Part shown: piece after piece, positions 62,518-64,000 of the stretch
Position numbering within the stretch: the first letter of the stretch is position 1
Layout of the letters: every line of letters begins with the position of its first letter
DNA from: Brevibacillus thermoruber 423
GTDB lineage: Bacteria; Bacillota; Bacilli; Brevibacillales; Brevibacillaceae
Length of the DNA: 64,000 bases
Direction of reading: 5' to 3'
Assembly (NCBI RefSeq): GCF_000454065.1
Contig: NZ_KE695650.1
Location: 248,001 to 312,000 of the forward strand
Made by a program: the position numbers and the translations under genes
Notes under the pieces: generated by a model
The model's database searches: none
Told to the model about the DNA's origin: nothing
What the model saw: only the letters and a program-made list of their open reading frames with translations

Positions 62518-63417
62518 ATGGAAGAGATCCAAGAAGAACGGGAGTACAGCAGGTGGGAATGGTTTTTCTACATGATTGCGATCCCCGCTCTGTTTGCCAC
62601 TCTCCTCGGAGGCGTGCTACTCAGCCTGTTGGGATACAACGTGTTGGGCAGCGTGCTCAGTTGGGCCAACACGATTCCCTACGTGGAAAAAATCGTGCCT
62701 GACCAGTACGCGACGGCCGATGCGGAAGAAAAGTCAGTCGACCTTGGCAAACAGGTGAGCAGCTTGCAGGAGGAGCAGGCGAAAAACAAACAGACAATCG
62801 CCAGCCTGCAGAGCGAAACGGCGAAAAAGGACGCCACCATTCAGGCGTTGGAAAAACAGGTGCAGGATTTGCAAAAGATGCTCGAGGACAAGCGCACCAG
62901 CGAGGAGGAGCGGCAGAAGCAGTATCAGGACCTGGCCAAATTGTACGCGACGATGTCGCCCAAAAACGCGGCGGCCATCGTCGAAAACCTCAGCCTGAGC
63001 GAAGCGGTTTCGGTCATGACGAAGATGAAACCGGAGCAGCAGGCGAACATCCTGGCCAAGATGGATCCGAAAAAAGCGGCCGACATCTCCATTCAATTGA
63101 AGGATACGGTGGTGAACAAGGACGATGACATCGCCGCGCTGCAGGAACGGGTACAGATCTTGACCAAGGCGCTGAGCGAGACGCGGAAGGATACGACCAG
63201 CATCGATTCGCTGATCCAGACCTTCTCGCAGATGCCGGCTGAGGATGCCGCCGCCGTCATCCGCTCGCTGATGGGCACCAACCGCAACCGGGCCATCTCC
63301 ATCATGGCCGGCCTGTCTCATGACAAACGGGCGCAAATCCTGGCGGCGATCGCCCAGCAGGACAGCCAACGGAATGAGAACGTGGCTGCCCGCATCACAA
63401 GCGAGTTGCTTCGATAG
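62518..63417 (+). CDS. Membrane-anchored coiled-coil motility protein MotE (YlxF)
   Basis: A 299-aa protein at the ylxF position of the Bacillus fla/che operon. One transmembrane helix (about residues 19-42) is followed by a long coiled coil (about 75-150: SLQEEQAKNKQTIASLQSE). MgtE-N-like repeats then follow, with LYATMSPKNAAAIVENLSLSEA and MKPEQQANILAKMDPKKAADI. A C-terminal repeat is FSQMPAEDAAAVIRSLMGTN. It is thought to act near the motor or basal body. Confidence 0.88.
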   Translation: MEEIQEEREYSRWEWFFYMIAIPALFATLLGGVLLSLLGYNVLGSVLSWANTIPYVEKIVPDQYATADAEEKSVDLGKQVSSLQEEQAKNKQTIASLQSETAKKDATIQALEKQVQDLQKMLEDKRTSEEERQKQYQDLAKLYATMSPKNAAAIVENLSLSEAVSVMTKMKPEQQANILAKMDPKKAADISIQLKDTVVNKDDDIAALQERVQILTKALSETRKDTTSIDSLIQTFSQMPAEDAAAVIRSLMGTNRNRAISIMAGLSHDKRAQILAAIAQQDSQRNENVAARITSELLR

Positions 63418-63486
63418 GCGACGGCAATACAAGAACCGCGTCTGTCGTTCTCATAAGCAACAATACAACCCGAGGAGGTGAATGAG

Positions 63487-64000
63487 ATGAATGTAGCCAA
63501 TGTGAAGGGGGCCCCGGCGGCGTCCGCCACCACATCCGGCGTTTCGGCACAGCAGAAACCGGACGGCGGCGGCGATCTGTTTGCTGCACAGATCGGAAAC
63601 GCGCTGCAGAATGTGCAGGCGGGGGAACTGCCCCAGACCCTGCCGGAAGAAGCAGGCGCCGAAGACATGGCGCTGCTGGCTGATCTGCTGGCATTGATCC
63701 AACAGCTTTTCCCCACGCTTCACACGCAGGATCCCGAAGAGGTAACCGCTACGTTCACTCAGCGGGGAATCCCGCAGGCAACGGCAGAAAAACTGGCCGA
63801 TGTGCTCGTATCGTTCGCACGTGCCGAAGGAGGCGCGAAGGTGCCGGAATGGCAGCAGCTGGACAAGCAGGTGGCGGCTCTGCTGAAGCAGTTTGGCGAG
63901 GAGCTGCGGGAAGCGGCCGGCAAACAGGCGGGTGACGCCAGGAAGCTGCCGCTCGTCTTGATCCATGGAAAGGGCGGTATTCGGAGCACTGAACCGTCTG
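63487..64000 (+). CDS. fliK: Flagellar hook-length control protein FliK, 3' end outside window
   Basis: The first 171 codons of a gene that runs past the window. ATG 63487 follows GAGGAGGTG. The N-terminus is low-complexity (KGAPAASATTSGVSAQQKPDGGG), and Gln- and Ala-rich helical segments follow (LLADLLALIQQLFP, EWQQLDKQVAALLKQFGEEL). This is the composition of the variable N-terminal part of FliK, and motE is followed by fliK in Bacillus. The diagnostic C-terminal domain is not visible. Confidence 0.82.
   Translation, partial: MNVANVKGAPAASATTSGVSAQQKPDGGGDLFAAQIGNALQNVQAGELPQTLPEEAGAEDMALLADLLALIQQLFPTLHTQDPEEVTATFTQRGIPQATAEKLADVLVSFARAEGGAKVPEWQQLDKQVAALLKQFGEELREAAGKQAGDARKLPLVLIHGKGGIRSTEPS

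Overview
The window is a chromosomal segment of a Gram-positive, low-G+C-lineage bacterium of the Bacillales type, but with rather GC-rich coding DNA. The main evidence is the gene order dprA-topA-trmFO-xerC-hslV-hslU-codY-flgB-flgC-fliE-fliF-fliG-fliH-fliI-fliJ-motE-fliK, which is the Bacillus layout. Strong AGGAGG-type ribosome binding sites, a c-di-AMP riboswitch on a kimA-type potassium importer and a cre-like site also fit. Brevibacillus or a related, possibly thermophilic, genus is a reasonable guess that cannot be settled here. I see no rRNA, tRNA, CRISPR array or insertion sequence.

Layout. 1-2117: two tandem paralogous ABC-2 type permeases (the first cut by the window edge). 2250-14482: a hexuronate utilisation locus with a TRAP transporter (dctQ, dctM, dctP), a YesM/YesN-like two-component system, uxaB, an IolB/KduI-family isomerase, a degenerate M24-fold protein, uxaA, kdgK and kdgA. 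No uxaC is present, so the IolB-like protein is the candidate first isomerase. 14670-18369 (minus strand): Cu/Zn superoxide dismutase, a TIM-barrel epimerase-like protein, a flavodoxin-fold quinone reductase, a luciferase-like flavin oxidoreductase and an ArsR regulator, with a promoter plus palindromic operator in front of the oxidoreductase. 18544-21512: SRAP protein, then the c-di-AMP riboswitch and kimA. 21651-25329: divergent SDF symporter and class III aminotransferase sharing a palindromic operator, plus an RpiR regulator. 25456-27222: a YerA-like adenine deaminase.

27413-40479 is the most interesting block. It holds a gamma-carbonic-anhydrase-fold protein, an acyl-CoA ligase, an orphan AraC-type response regulator, two molybdenum-cofactor maturation proteins, a three-subunit molybdenum hydroxylase with a CoxG protein, a second acyl-CoA ligase, an enoyl-CoA hydratase family protein and an MFS transporter. 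The order molybdenum subunit, FAD subunit, [2Fe-2S] subunit, CoA ligase, crotonase, MFS transporter matches the hmfABCDE logic for 2-furoic acid degradation (furoate to furoyl-CoA to 5-hydroxyfuroyl-CoA to 2-oxoglutarate). I propose it is a Gram-positive furoate, or related heteroaromatic acid, pathway with its own chaperones, uptake and regulation.

40782-44789 holds small envelope or accessory genes: a YhcN-like lipoprotein, a polyglutamine-tailed protein, a YbjQ protein, an AlbA_2/Schlafen-type protein and an orphan lipoprotein. 44978-64000 is conserved housekeeping: sucCD, dprA, topA, trmFO, xerC, hslVU, codY and the start of the large flagellar operon, which runs off the window inside fliK.
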